This document shows positions 1 through 13,203 of a stretch of 64,000 nt of DNA, piece by piece. The notes beneath the pieces are model-generated. The model saw only the letters and a program-made list of their open reading frames with translations. It did no database searches and had not been told where the DNA came from. Source of the DNA: Tyto alba (taxonomy: Eukaryota; Chordata; Aves; Strigiformes; Tytonidae); contig NW_024881322.1 in assembly GCF_018691265.1 (NCBI RefSeq), forward strand, positions 1,240,001 through 1,304,000, read 5' to 3'. Each line of letters begins with the position of its first letter. Position 1 is the first letter of the stretch. The translations under genes and the position numbers were made by a program.

Positions 1-3000
1 TCTAAGGCACAATTTTTCACTTTGGGCATATAAGCACTCCAGAGCTAGCAAATGAGTGGAAGCACATGCTTTCCCTGAAATCACCTACGTGACCCTCTTA
101 GATTTTCCTGTAAGAGCCATCAGACATACGCAGCTTCAGAGCAATTCTCATTGACTTGCCAAAGCCCAAAGGTGCAGCAGCCTGCGTGGCCAGGGCAAGG
201 TTGAGGGTGCTGGGAATGCCAGTTGTCGTTGCTGTCAGAGCTCCAGGGACACGGCCCTGTGTCTGCTAAAACTTCTCTCTCAAATCAGCCCTCAGCCTTG
301 CCAGGTGCCTGCAGGCAGGTCTAGCTCTGGAGGGCAAGGTTGTCATTCCTCCAGAGAAAAGGTTTGCAGATTTTTTTTGATTTTTTTTTTTTTTAACCAG
401 CTTCATTTCATTGATCTGGTTTTCAGGGCAGGTCACTACTCACAGGTACATCAAGAAAATGCAGAGGGCAGAGAACTGAGAGTGAGAATGTGGGAGCTGA
501 CGGGAGCGTATTTAGAAAAATAATAAAAAGTTATGATAGTCAACATACAGTTGTCTACACTAAGTGCTTAGGTTTATCAGCTGTACCACGAGTCACTCTT
601 AACATTAGAAAAGCTTAAATGCAAAAATACTACAGGTTTATTCTAGCCAGACAAAAGATTTAATTCCTGATTATAATGTTGAAAGCAGAAGTGTATAAAC
701 AAAGCCAGCACAAAGTCATCCTGAGTAGCACTTAACATTTGATACCTTTCTTAACTGCTTCTTGGGCTCTTTGAAGGATATTACACTGACATCCTGAATT
801 GCTAGTTCTTAGATTTAAATGCTAGTTTAGAGACTTACAAAGTTAGTCCTAGTCCCAGGGAGAACCACCTGAAAAATAAAGAATAATAAGGAACGTTTAT
901 GAAAGTTGTTTTTATAGCATGTCATGTATGTTTTTCCAAATGTACATTTGATGCCCTCATCTAAACAATCCCATTGTCATAAAATTAAATTTATTTCAAA
1001 TGGTATTTATAAGTTTAATCCTTTTTCAGTCAATCCATTAAAATCTTTATCTGTGCAACAGAAGCTTTTATTTGAAGTGTTGCCTTCAGAGAATCGATAA
1101 TCAGCACTGTTTTTGTAAAATGTCCAAGTTTGCTCACAGAAGGAAAATATTCTTTCTAGTGCTGCATTTGAGGTTGGGTTGCAAAAATTAAACTTCACAG
1201 ATATGAAAAACTATGATGGGAAGGCAGAATATTAGTCTATTCCAGAATACAGGTTTGCATCTAGGCCACTGAAGTGATCACACATTGTTCTGTATGCAAG
1301 CAATTTGCATCCAGATTTTTATTAAGCTCCAGTGCTTCAGAAATGCTTAGTATTTCCTGAACATTATTTTTAGACTAAAAGTTTCTGCATTTCATCAACT
1401 AAATCATTACAAGTTTTCATTTTTCTCATTTGAAGACATCATAGAAGTTATTGTGAAGGAAGAGTAGAGAATGAAGCATCAGTTATTCAAAATGTCTTTT
1501 CATCATCCCTCTCTTAGCCAGATAAGTAACTGTAGCCTAAAATACAAAACCAGCTTCTAGTATAAGATCAACATTTTTAGACTCCTCCATTTGCAGGGTC
1601 TTGGATACAATCACCTTCCAGAGAAATTCCTCAACATTTCCAGCAGTCAAGGATGACAAAATGAAAACTGTCTTATAATTTGAAAAAAGCATTTGGCAAA
1701 AATGGAAAAAGAATTTAAATTTTCATTGTACACATTCAAGGCCATATCATGAATCATATTCAGCTTCCCTTTTTGTATTATGCAGTATGCGAACTAGGAG
1801 ATTATTTGGAACCATATTAATTTTCATATTATACTAATATGCAGATAGTTTATCTCCCTAAATCAGTATTTGCATGGTCTGTTGCAAATATTAATTTTTG
1901 TCAAAATTTGCACTACTCTATGGTTAAATATTTTTTGTATCTTCCAATATTCTTGATTCAATTTCATGTTGCCTTCGAAGTAAGCAAGTAGACAAGAAAC
2001 TAATGGACTATCCACTTACCCATACAGTTAGGAACAGCTATTGGAACATTTAAATATCTCTGTGTATTGGGATATCAGTGACCTTTTTAATTAGAAAAAA
2101 AGAAAAAAAGAAAAACCTTTGCACTTGCCAATAACAACCTAGTTCTAAGCAGACCTTGGAAAACATTATTCACAATGACATCGCAATGAAGTGACCTGGC
2201 ACTCTGCACTTCATCGCTTCTGAAGCAGTCACTTAATCACTTTCTGCACTTCTGTTTTTTAGCAATGAAAAAGTTCTTTTAAACTATGTCACACCGATGT
2301 TTATTATGGGCTCTACTTTTATGCCGTCTTACTTGTGATAGTCTGCCGTGATCAACTGACGTTCTTTGTATAAACTGCAATAAGCCCTATAACAATTATT
2401 GCTATCTTTACTGATCCTGCAAAATTATTTTTCCATTCGTTCAGGAAATTGCAAAGCTCTTTCTATTTAGGGAGTGTGTTGTGATTTACTAAAGAAATTA
2501 CTATTGCCATCACTGCCAAAATTACGATCCCTATAAGGATGTAGTTCAGCCAATGAAAAATGCTATGGTAGTTAAACTCAGACTTAATCTGCCTGCTCTG
2601 TACTGATCCAGACATTAGGTACTGCATTCTACAAAAACATTGTTTAGTTAATAAATATATGTGATAAAATGCTCTTGATATACTGAGAGCTTGAATACAC
2701 AGGCTAATCCTAGCAGTAATTGCTCAAGGTAGACCTCAACTATGCTGAAAATATATCTCATACTTCCTTTTTTTTGTGAGGGTTGAAATTCCCTTCATAT
2801 AAAATGTATAAAGAAATAGAGGATTCTGCAGTTTAAAAAGCTCTACACAGACATAAAAATGTTATTTTGATGGAGATCACACATCAGAGCTATCTGGGGA
2901 GGAATTAAGTTTCATTAAAGGCAGGTTTGACTCAGTAATTCAGATGTCCTCCCACATCAGAGTCCTCTGCCATGCCTGGAGGAGAGTTTGCACTGAAGTT

Positions 3001-3295
3001 TGCAATGAGCCCTGCTATGATACCTGCCTAGAAACTTCCAAGGTCTGTCTGAAGAACCTGTGTTTCACAGCCCTTTTATGCACACAGTAGGTACTACAAT
3101 TGAGCGATAAAATACCCTAATGTGTCTTAGTGTCAAGTATTTAATTTTTACATAGCTATTAATGGCACTTCCCAAAAGACGGTTTTTTTTCTTCCTGCAA
3201 ACTGATCCTCATCTAGGTTACAAGTAGAAGAAACAGCAAAAGTTATGACTCTGAGACACAGCTGTGATTGTACTTCAAGGCGGTCTTGGGATAAC

Positions 3296-3326
3296 AAAAA
3301 AATAAAATAAAATAAAATAAAAAAAA
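3296..3326. repeat. (AAAAT)n microsatellite
   Basis: About four to five imperfect AAAAT units run into an A-tract. A minus-strand open frame across it (3148-3423) gains its Phe/Ile/Leu-rich stretch from this repeat and is not a gene. Confidence 0.85.
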
Positions 3327-4683
3327 GTAATATCCTGGTTTTATAAGCTTTGTGGATAGTTTCTGTTAAATACCAGATTTTTGCAGGTTGAATTCTACAA
3401 TGCAAACAAGACTTTATTGACAAGTTAATTCCTTAGTGTAGTTCTGCAGAGGTGTGAGACTGGCTTCAAGGCTTCAGCTTATACCTGTAACACAGGAATG
3501 AAATAGAAGATGGTTTTTTAACCTAAGGGAAGCGCCTTGGCAACACCACCTAGCACCACTATATTTCTCTCTTTTGGTCAAGATTTCCTTTTCCTCATCT
3601 TTCTTGGCTCCTTATTCCAGTAACAAGGGGGCTTTGATAATAGAGAACCCTTTTTCAAATATGGCTCTAATAATTAAACATTCTACCCCTACTATGCTTT
3701 CTGGAATCGCACTCCGAAATATCAAATGCAAAATACTGCCTTCCTCTCCTTGGTAATGTCCTGACTTCATAGTCTAAGGATGTTCTCAAATTATCTAATT
3801 CTTTCTGCTTAAAATGGCCTTCCTGGAAGTCAGAAGCATTATAAGATAATTTCAAGATACAACATTTCCACAGTGTTTCATAAAGTATGTAGCATAAATT
3901 GCATTCCCTGTATGCATACCTTACCAAAGGCATAATACTTTGTTCTCCCTGAGCACTCTCTGGAGACATGGTCCATTAGTAATGCAGATGACAGAGCATT
4001 TGGTCAGAACTACCTTCCCTCTCTTTCATCTGTGTAAGAAGTTCATGGCATCGTGGTGGCCAAAACAGACACTTTAAGATTCAGAAATTTTTTTCCACAT
4101 AGGAAACGTGAAATTCTGTGGGTCTTGGCTAAAAAAGTCTGTAATTCTCTTTCCATTGCTTTTTCTTTCTTTTGGGAGAAGAGATGTCTTCCTACCACAC
4201 GTAAGGAATTTATATTGGATAAGTTTTCTTCCCAAAGCTGAGATCTGCTTCCCTCAAGAGGATTTCCTCTGAGTAATTGCCTAACTAGAGGTCACTGAGC
4301 TGTAATTACTCCAGATGAAACCAGTTGTCATCATTCCTTACAGTGCAAACAGCACACACACTCCAAAAAGCATTCATGTTAGTCATATCTCCATCAAAAC
4401 CTGCACTTTTTTTCTGCTGAAAACAGATATTGATTTGACACAGTGCTGAGATTATATGATGTATAGCTGATTGTACAATTCAGTACAGTATTGGATTAGA
4501 CTAATGCAGCCAGGTTTTCAATCTAATTACCTCTGCTCAGCTGATGGAGAGAGTTATACCCTGTGCAATTGCTTTGGCAATTGCCAATGTCACTTTATGA
4601 TAATCTATTTAAACTGAAAGAATCCTCATGAAACAGGAACAGGCTGAGTTTCTTCCAGAACTTTTCTAATGCTGCCTGTACTT

Positions 4684-4747
4684 TTAAGTTTTTCTGAATT
4701 TGTAAATTTTTCTGTTAAGTTTTTCTGAATTGGTAAATAAACATCTG
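4684..4747. repeat. Tandem duplication, two 31-bp units
   Basis: Two adjacent units starting at 4684 and 4715 share a core reading TTAAGTTTTTCTGAATT. They differ slightly after the core. This is a local tandem duplication in AT-rich DNA with no sign of function. Confidence 0.75.
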
Positions 4748-5859
4748 AATCCTACAAACTCTACTCGTGCAAAAATTGCAGAAGAAAACAGTCAATATTT
4801 CCATAAGCTTTGAAAGACTGTTTGTATCACATTGGCTGTCTAACATCATCCCATGAGTGCACTCTGGCATGGCTTGGTCTTGGTCATATATGATGATAAA
4901 TTCTTGACTTGTGCAGCTGGCCCTGGATCTAGACCCAAGACTTCCTCCAGTGTAAGATTAGCTAATGGATTTCTCCTTAATCCCCTGAACAGCACCTGTT
5001 TGATAAGGCATGTGGTCACAGACAGTCATCTAAAGTTTGGCAAGAAAGCTAGGTAGGAAACATTTCATTAATATCCAGATAGACAAAGAGAGGAACTAAA
5101 GCTTGCAAAATGAACAGGAGACAGAAAGTACAGGTAGTCTTTGGTCATGAGTAGCTCCAGTCTCAAGGAGTAAAGATTTGCCAAAACCCCACAGAATTAT
5201 TTTTTTGATGTTTCCTATTATCCACTACTTCTCATGGACATCTAAGTCCTATCACTTTGCTCTCCTAGTTCTTGGCAAAAGGACAGTAATACATCCTGAA
5301 GCATGTCAGGAAAAACAGGCTCACCTGAGAGTCTTTTGGGTCCATGATTGATCAGGATATAAACAGAGTGCTCAGAGACAATGAGGTGATTGCCAAGAAA
5401 CTAACAGCACCTTTGTATCAATACACAGAACAGAAAAAACAGGCACAGTTCCCCTGCTCAGACTCTTCTTTGTGGCAGTAGTCATTACAGAATGTTTGAA
5501 ACTGAAGTGACTGTAAAATAGACAAGGTTATTTTTGTCCTCAAGAAAATGGATGGAAGTAGCAAATTGTCAGGATTAAGAATTATTTGAAGAAGTCAATA
5601 AGGAGTTGAATAACTTCTAAACAGCCTTCAGCAAATTTCCTCACAATTTCCTTAGCACTTCTAAAAAAATATTTTAAAATAGACAGTAGGAGTGAGCAAC
5701 CAATTGATAGAATGAGTGCAAGCAGCAGGCAGAAACCAATATGTCCAGTGATGTGTGCAGGAGCCTCTCCTCGTTAGCATATTCGTAAACGAACCAACAG
5801 TGAAGAACTGCATGACTTACAAGACTGAGTGCCTGGGTAGATCACAGCTGCTGATAGCT

Positions 5860-6470
5860 TTCAGTACAGATAATCGTAAAGTGATGAGCACTGGACAAAA
5901 GAAGTTCTAATGTTACATCTTAAATGATGGGCTCTGAGCCCAGCACTAATACTCAGAAGTGGTATCGTTCCATGGACAGATCAGTGCTTTGCTCAGTAGC
6001 AGTCAGGGGAAAAAAAAAAAAAAAAAACAAAAAAAAAAAAACCAAAACATTAGTAAGAAAAATAGACAGCAGAATAGACAATGTTATTGTTCCCTCTATG
6101 TCAGAAAAAGTTATATTAGAAAAGATCTCAAGAAAAGCGGAAAGGATAGACTGAAATGGGAAATGTTCTATGTAAGAGGCAATTAAGCAAGCTAGGATTT
6201 CTGAGTTTGGAAGAACGATCATTTTGATGTGATAATGATCTTTAAAAGTCATGACTGGCATGGGAATGGTAAATAGGAAGCAACTGTGAGCTATGTTTTC
6301 CAGTGTGAGAACTGCGGAGCTTCAAATGAGTCCAGTGGGAGCCAGATTCAGAACAAACAACAAAGGAAATGTTTTTTTTATGCCTCAGGTACCTTACAAG
6401 TCAAAATCTTTGCCAAAGGATGCCATGAGATTATGGAGCATTTATATGATCTCCTTTCATTCAGCAAGCA
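5860..6470 (+). mobile_element. Ancient CR1/L3-like LINE fragment
   Basis: The block follows the 3' half of the old CR1 group known from turtles, crocodilians and birds. Recognisable stretches, in order, are a GTAAAGTGATGAGCACTGG-type segment near 5876, AAATGATGGGCTCTGAGC near 5921, the CAGTAGCAGTCAGG segment near 5995, CATGACTGGCATGGGAATGG near 6250, and the GGGAGCCAGATTCAGAACAAAC segment near 6337. All occur in the order expected for a + strand copy. The reading frame is destroyed by indels and by a pure A expansion at 6010-6042. The 5' and 3' ends are ragged, and the 5' limit could lie several hundred bases further left. The assignment rests on remembered consensus and not on an alignment. 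Confidence 0.7.
6010..6042. repeat. A-rich homopolymer run inside the CR1
   Basis: Two A-runs separated by one C, about 33 bases. It sits inside the ancient CR1, where the consensus has only a short A-stretch, so it probably grew by slippage after insertion. It creates Lys-rich and Phe-rich artefact frames on the two strands. Confidence 0.9.
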
Positions 6471-8400
6471 CCTAGTAAGTGAGAATGTGATCTTGGGATC
6501 ATATGAATCCCTATGTCCAGACCTGCTTCTCAATGATTAGGGATTTGGTGGGTTGGTTAGAACCTGGAAAAAGGAAACCCAAAGCAAGAGCAAAATTACT
6601 AGTGAGAAAAAAATAATGCTGCAGGTAAATCATGCACAGTACATTATTTTTCTTTTTGTTTAATGCCATGAGTGTTTCCTGAAGAGGCAGGAGTCCTACT
6701 GTCATACCTGACTCTCACAGGCACTAAGACAACCCGCAACAGAGGGCCGTGTATCAGGCCACAAATCTGCTGGCTGTCACATTCCAGGTGTTTTTAAGTG
6801 GTAGAGTAAGAATTTCAGGGCCCTGGAGAATTGGTACAACCGATGGCCCTGATGCACACAGTAAATCAGGGAAAATACTTTGCAATTAGACAGGACTGTT
6901 GCAGGGCTTGTCAATATACTCTATTTTACTGCTTATCAAAAAGGCCAAAAGCCTCTGGGCCAGATTTTTAGTGGATGTAAATAGTAATAAATTTACGTTA
7001 GAGTTTTAAAGTTTCAGATAAAGGTAAAAAATGAATCTTATTACAAAGGGAAAAATAATCACAAAACCTGGCCAAAAGGGACAATTCCCCCTCTACCTCA
7101 CCTGAATACCGTGTATGACTGCTCCAGCCTCACAGCCAGAAAACTCCCATCCAGTGAAACAGTCATTAGTTAGACAGTGATCTGCTCTACTGTCTTGCAT
7201 CCGTCATTGCCACTGAATAAATAAAAATAAATAAATAAATCTTTTAACTTTATGTCATCACAGCCAAGAATTGGGACCTCATCTAAAACAGCTTGAAGTG
7301 AGAGCAGACTGCCATTGACTTCGGCTGGCATTGGAACAGACTCTGAGAATGTAAATCTACAGCCTGCTAGCAAACTAAATAGAGATCTGGGTTAAATTCA
7401 AGTTGGACATAGATAAGTTTAATAGTACTGACATCAGTGAAGTTATACAGGTCTGCAAGCAGACTGGCCTTCATTCTGATTGTTGCTGTTCAGCTGACTT
7501 CAGTAATTCACTGCATGAGGTAACACATCAAAATGGCACCTGATAATGATTTTCAGTATCAGTGGAGGCATGAAGAAGATGATTAAATAGAAGTAAAAGT
7601 TTCCAAGGTCTAATAATAATATTTTACAGATGGGAAAGACTGCTTTACACTGTTCATGCCGTGTGCAGAGTTTCAAAAATCAAAGTCAATCACTCTCTCA
7701 AGATAGCATGAAGTCAAGTCATATCTAAAAAATGGTGCATTTATTAGGATTTCAAGAGAAAGCATTCTTGCTATTATCTCTGTGATGAGATAGACTGTGC
7801 AAGAATGACATAAAGATATTCTTGCCTCCAGAGTTTCATTGGCATAATCTGTCTGCAACACCTACAGAATATGATACTGTGTTGCAGGAATGTGGAATCA
7901 GTGGTTTTTTTAGCAGGAAATATTTGGAACATCTTGAAATATGACATTGTCATATATGTGTCTGTATGTATGGTAGAAAATAAATTCTGCTACCGGTCTC
8001 TTGAGATACATCTTCTTGCACACAGGAATACTAATTGCAGTCTCCATCATAGCATAGAGACATAGCCTATTGTGGTATCTGGACTATGAAAAATACAAGG
8101 AAAAATAAAACAGAAACTAAAAAAAAAAAAACCCCAAAACATTCTTATATGTATTTATGTCATCTGAATAATTACTGTGAGGAGAAGAAACCAGGACCTG
8201 CTGATAGGTTTCTATTCAAATCTTTTTCACTGCTACGGAACAAGTGCCGCAAACTTGCCAAATTTACCAACGCACGGTGCCAAGTCGCTCCCATGCTGGC
8301 TAAACATTCCTCCTGGCCAGACCCACTTGCAAGAGCTTGTGATATTGCTGACACGAGTGCTATCAGATAGAGAACCCTCCCATAGAGGGGGCACAGAGCT
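6471..8400. other. Unique DNA, no gene seen
   Basis: No recognisable coding sequence. It holds an AAAT/A-rich microsatellite at 7216-7240, an A-run at 8119-8131, and near 7309-7330 a trace of the old amniote repeat that carries a CATTGACTTC-type core. Confidence 0.55.
7216..7240. repeat. (AAAT)n microsatellite
   Basis: Imperfect AAAT units, one of which carries extra A bases. No function is indicated. Confidence 0.85.
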
Positions 8401-8650
8401 GAGGTCAGTTAGATAAAGGGAGAGGAGAGGGGACGTTGGCAGCTGAGGTGTAAGAACAGGAGAAGAACTGGGACATGGAGCCAGGTGAGAGAAGGAACAA
8501 GGGCAGATTAGGGTGAGGGCGCAGAGGGTGGGGTGGGAGCTCACAGAACTTTTTGGAGCCTGAGGAAGGGAGGGCTGATGGAGGCTCAGGGACGGAGGGA
8601 CGGTGGGGCTGGATGGAGCGGTGTGGAGCAGCACAGGGGCTTGTCACGGG
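8401..8650 (+). other. Purine-skewed GC-rich block
   Basis: The + strand here is strongly enriched in A and G, with many AGGGAGAGGAG-type stretches. Three overlapping open frames on both strands (8233-8634 minus, 8405-8839 minus, 8533-8835 plus) are open only because purine-rich DNA has few stop codons in some frames. Their translations are Pro/Ser-rich or Gly/Arg-rich with no domain I recognise. I do not call a gene. Confidence 0.6.
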
Positions 8651-8908
8651 GTCCATGGCCAGCAGCACTGACAGCTGCCCTGCCAGAGGGGGATCAGCAT
8701 CACAGCAGAACAGGCCCTGAGGGCAGCCCCATCCACTCACAGACTTACACAAGGGGTGCCATAGCCCTCCGTCCACACCCACGGACCTGCCACCACCACA
8801 GCACCAGTATGAGCTTTGGTTCTCATAAACTGTGACCAAGAAAATATGAAGAGTTTTGTTATGTCAGACTTTCTTTAGATGTTAGAAAGCAAGCTGAATT
8901 TTGGTTGG

Positions 8909-8939
8909 GTTTTTTTGTTTTTTTTTTTTTTTTTTTTTT
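8909..8939. repeat. Poly-T run
   Basis: A T-run broken by a single G at 8917. It lies just upstream of a strong splice-acceptor-like sequence and may make that site look better than it is. Confidence 0.9.
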
Positions 8940-8972
8940 GACTGACATTTTTTTTCCCTGTATCTCTTACAG

Positions 8973-9097
8973 AAAATCCACCAGTACAGTTCTTTGCAAA
9001 GATTACAGTAAACAAGACATACTGGTGGGAAAGGAGACAGCCCACAAGGCCTCTTGAAAACCACTTGCCTGTTCCTGCCCAACTCCATCACCCCTAA
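8973..9097 (+). other. Possible orphan exon after a strong acceptor
   Basis: A pyrimidine tract ending TATCTCTTACAG at 8972 is a textbook splice acceptor, with a CTGAC-like branch point near 8941. In the frame beginning at 8975 the sequence stays open for 40 codons up to a TAA at 9095-9097. The encoded stretch is mixed and hydrophilic, includes adjacent Trp-Trp, and matches no family I recognise. No poly(A) signal is obvious within the next 500 bases and no partner exon is visible. Forty open codons are common by chance, so this is only a candidate. Confidence 0.15.
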
Positions 9098-9626
9098 TCA
9101 CACAATGGGAAACTTGAAGGGGTTCTGAGAAACACCCGGGACCCAAAAGATCCCATCCACTCCCATGTTCCTGTGCAGGACCAGAAGCACGATGTGGGAG
9201 TCAGAGAAAAACCTTCCTAAACTCTTGTGGTCCACAAAATTTCCAATAGCGCAGCTGTTTCCAGTCAGCGGAAGCTTGCAGGGCTGCACTGCAGCGACAG
9301 CTGTGGACAGAGCATTTGTTAAACCTAATACACTGGGATATTTTTGCATAAACATTTTCACTCCTGTGGGGAATCAGATCTCTCAATCAGGACAGTCAGT
9401 TGCTGTCTGGATGGGAATCTCCATTTCAGGCATTCTTGCAAGAGCATTTTCATCTGGATCAGGATGGGATACCACCATCTGTTCTGATGATTTCTTAAAG
9501 TCCAGCTGGTCTGTGGTCCTACATGATGACTACAGTACATGAATGATCCATTTCTATTTATTATCTTCAACTATGCACAAAATATCTTCTAACTTTCACG
9601 CTATGTACAAAAAGCATCCTACTTAT
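9098..9626. other. Unique DNA with overlapping open frames
   Basis: A 125-codon frame on + (9165-9542) overlaps 61- to 87-codon frames on the minus strand. None has a recognisable motif, signal peptide or repeat. Having frames open on both strands argues against any single one being selected. Confidence 0.4.
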
Positions 9627-9790
9627 AACCATAGAATTAGGGAATAATTTAAGTTGGAAGGGACCTGTGAAGGTCATCTAATCCAACCTCCTGCTACACC
9701 CCACCCCACCCCCCTTAATTAGTTCAGGTTGCTTAAGGAGTTGCCTAGCTAAATCTTGAACACCTCCAAAGACATTTTTGCATCTGCATT
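9627..9790 (-). mobile_element. CR1: CR1 LINE, 3'-end fragment
   Basis: Read on the + strand, the start ACCATAGAATTAGGG is followed by AAGTTGGAAGGGACCTGTGAA, GGTCATCTAATCCAACCTCC and CAGGTTGC near 9725. This is the familiar reverse complement of the avian CR1 3' untranslated end, including the degenerate terminal ATTCTATG-type tail. Only about 160 bases remain, which is normal for these 5'-truncated elements. A C-rich insertion lies near 9697-9714. No coding part is left. Confidence 0.9.
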
Positions 9791-12700
9791 CCGCTGACTG
9801 TTTAAAACCATCCAGGTACAGTCTGGCCAGTTCCCTCATCTACTGCAGGAACTGTGGGTAGCACTGGGACTGCCCAGGATTCCTCCACCAAGGGACTTCA
9901 CTAACACATTGAAGCACACAAATAGTGCCTACCAAGTGCTCTAGGCAGAATAGGCAACTGTCTGAAATTCCCACATGGAGAGCTGTAACAGTCAGTCAGT
10001 TGCTTGGATGTTGAGCAGGTAAGAGATCAGTCTATCACCTTGTCTCCATTCAGTCCATTGCCTCGTCTACACGAGACCATCTGGGGACTTGCTGGATCAC
10101 CCAGGGAGCTGAAGATGAAATGCACTGGGTATGTGCACAGATACAGTGCCAGTACCCGTCTATATCTCAAACCCTGATTTAATCATTTTATCATAGTTCA
10201 AGTTTAAATTAAAGCTTGTTACAAGTGCTTCGTTGTTGGGTTTAACCAGGACTACCGCTTCATTGAATGTAATACTAGCACACACATAATTATGGGGTAA
10301 GAGAAATTTTTCCCACTTCAGCACTTCCATGCATTCAGCCATGTGATGCTGTCACATTTATGAAGCATGATTCTATTTATATGTTCAAGTACCTGTCATA
10401 GCAGCTTCAGCATCAAATAGCTGTTCTGCTGGTGTGAGCAGACAGTTGCTAATGGGAAATGTTACAGAGCTCTTGTGAATGGAAATGGCCAAACCTCATG
10501 TTAAGCAATATTGCTGTTTACTGTGGGAGTGCATTTAGAACAATTTTACATCTCTAAAAAATTTCCCCTACAGAAATGAGTGCTTTTAGCTCAAAGTGGT
10601 GCCACCAGGGAATTATCTGGCTCCATGTACTTCAGCTATCCATTTTAGAGAAATCATTAGGAATTTATGTCCATCTTGGACATGTGACTACTTCACAGTT
10701 TTAGCCCTAGGTTAAACTAACTAACTAACATAACAGTTCTGACAGAGCACCAGCATAATCTTTTGGTTTACCCCAAGACATACTGGCAACTGCTTCATTA
10801 ACAAAGAAAATTAAATGTGAGACTGCTAAATCACATAAATTAATCTAGAATGGATGTGTCCCTCGTATTTCCATCTACATGTAAGCCTCATATACTAACA
10901 CAGTAATAGTTGGTACTTCAAAAATCCCATCATCTTTTCCACCAGCTTTGTGTTACTGAACAGAATATAGTGATAAGAAACTGTGCTTAAGCATTCCTCC
11001 TACACGTTTCACAGGAGGGATGATTTTATGGATTTCACAGTTTTTTTTTTTTCTTTATTTCTTTGTGAAACATGATGACTTCTCGGGATAATATAGTTTC
11101 ATTCCTGCCAGTGATATTTTATTGAAGAATGCCTGCTGCAATCTTATAATTGACCTTGATTTGGGACAGAACAGTATTTTCAACACTTATTCTTCTGAAT
11201 GGGAAAGGTTTGCCATCTTAAGGCAAGAGATACAACTGGGCATGACCTTGTCTTAGACGATCAGGCCTCCCCATAGTCCCATGCATAGTCCAGAATTTCA
11301 GTAACAATAACACGATCCCTTTATACCCAAAGGTACTAACAACATTCAGACCAAACCTGTGAAGTTACAGGTTCATCTGCAATAGAAACTCCAGTATTTC
11401 CCTTGCCTGCGGGAAGGGTTTCTGCAGCTGCCCAGGCAGGACAGCCCAGTGAGAAGAGAGCTGAGCATGGCAATAATTAAAGTGAAAAGGCACCACTAAT
11501 AGCTTAGACCAACGTGCCATTTTCCTGGGGGATCAGGGGACACAGAAAACTGAGGTGTGTTCTACACACACATACTTGCCTCAGGTCTGCTCGCTGCTCC
11601 TTACAGATCTTGTCATCCAGTCTCCTCTGTGCCCACAGCCAAATGTATATATCGTTCAGAAGTGACCGTGTCATTTGCAGCACCGCCAAGCTTCACCTGC
11701 ATGCGGAGCTGCCTGAAAACGTATTTGATATACACACAAAAGTAACTATTATTACCTGTGGAGCTTGGACACACTACATGTCTTACCACTCCTACTCCAG
11801 CTGAGAGAAGAAAAATCAGCAAGTACAGGTCTATTAAAGGAACTGTATTCAGTTAGTCAAAGTTATCAGAAGAGCCCAGTCAAGTAGATTTGAGTCTTCA
11901 AATAGCCATCAACCCACATCCTGAACTTTCTCTGAGTTCCTTGCTGAGAGTGAAGCACTGGTTGGATGTGCCATGGGAGCCTTAGCGCTGAGGCCAAGAG
12001 TGGTCTACATTGCTAGGATTTACTTGCCAAAGGGTCAGTGCTCCGGGAGGTTACATTGCCGTTGAAGAGGTGATTAACTACAGATAGTTCATCATTCATC
12101 GGGAAGGAATGGAGACATTGGGAGAAATGGAGATGCTATAAAACATTATTCATGAATGATGCCACATGAGAGCTTATCTCCAACAAGGGATTGTCATGCT
12201 GGCCAGTTGAGTGCAGATGCTCACCAATATTATCCATGTCTGTTCTAGGGTCCTTTGGCTCCTCGGTCCTTCTTCAGAAGCTGATTTTATGCAGGCTCTG
12301 GGACACCATCATGACCCTGTACCACCTCTGCATATTGCTGGCTCCTGGTCTATATTGTCTCACCAATTCAAACTGTGGCACATTGATATCTTTGAAGAAA
12401 ATCAGAGACTTAGTTGGATCTTGTAAAAGAAGTGTAAGGATGGAGGGATAATTTTCTGTTGCAACTCATTTGGTAGCTCCAACCCATAACAGCTGTCATG
12501 ACTCGCGCATTTTAGCACCCCTGCGTGAGACAGCAGCATCTCATGGTGACACAGATAAGATATAAACAGGGGCTGTAGGGAAATAGATCACTCTGTACCC
12601 ATTAATGCTGCGAGATCATCTACCAGCACTGCAATACAGCTTTATATCCTGGCTGGAGTCCAGGCTTTGCTACAATTAGCATATTAGCTTCAATTATGCG

Positions 12701-13203
12701 TGCCTGCAGCTATCCTTTAGCTAGTTTCTCTGTAATTTATCTTGGGAAGAAGAAGTTTGATCTTGGCTGTCTTGTTCCTGATGTAGCTTGATTCAGAGTG
12801 AATTTTATGCAGAATATTCCCTCTCTGGCTGACATGTTGCCTATTTCTAGCAGCTCTGGAGTCAAGATCCTCTTTCACATCTCTGGAAATCTGTGATGGG
12901 TCCCCCTGCGTGCACAGCTTGGGTGCTGGTAGTTTGAAGATGTCCAAAACACCTTGAAAAAGCCTTAAGTTTATATCGCACTCCAAGATGCATTTTATAA
13001 AGGACCCAGAGTAAAAGGGTCAACCCCAAGCCTTTCAGTGTGAAAGCTAAAAGCAGAGCCCCACCAGGCAACAACTGGAATTGCTGGAAGGTCTCATGTT
13101 AAAATACTGGTTGGTGACTCAGACTCAAGACAACTTCTCTGTTTCATTGTAAACTTTGTGGGCGTGATCTGGGCAAATTTAATTAATATTTCTCTATGTC
13201 TTT

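Larger units (their letters stand above)
1..5859. other. AT-rich unique DNA, no gene seen
   Basis: No frame longer than about 100 codons occurs and none resembles a known family. It contains a short AAAAT repeat and a small tandem duplication, both listed separately. Traces of the ancient CR1 that starts near 5860 may extend leftwards to about 5540, but I cannot align them with confidence. Nothing else is supported here. Confidence 0.6.

Noticed and set aside
9098..9542. Overlapping 125-codon (+) and 87-codon (-) frames that look protein-like
   Set aside because: Neither matches a family I know, and openness on both strands without splice or codon evidence does not support a gene.
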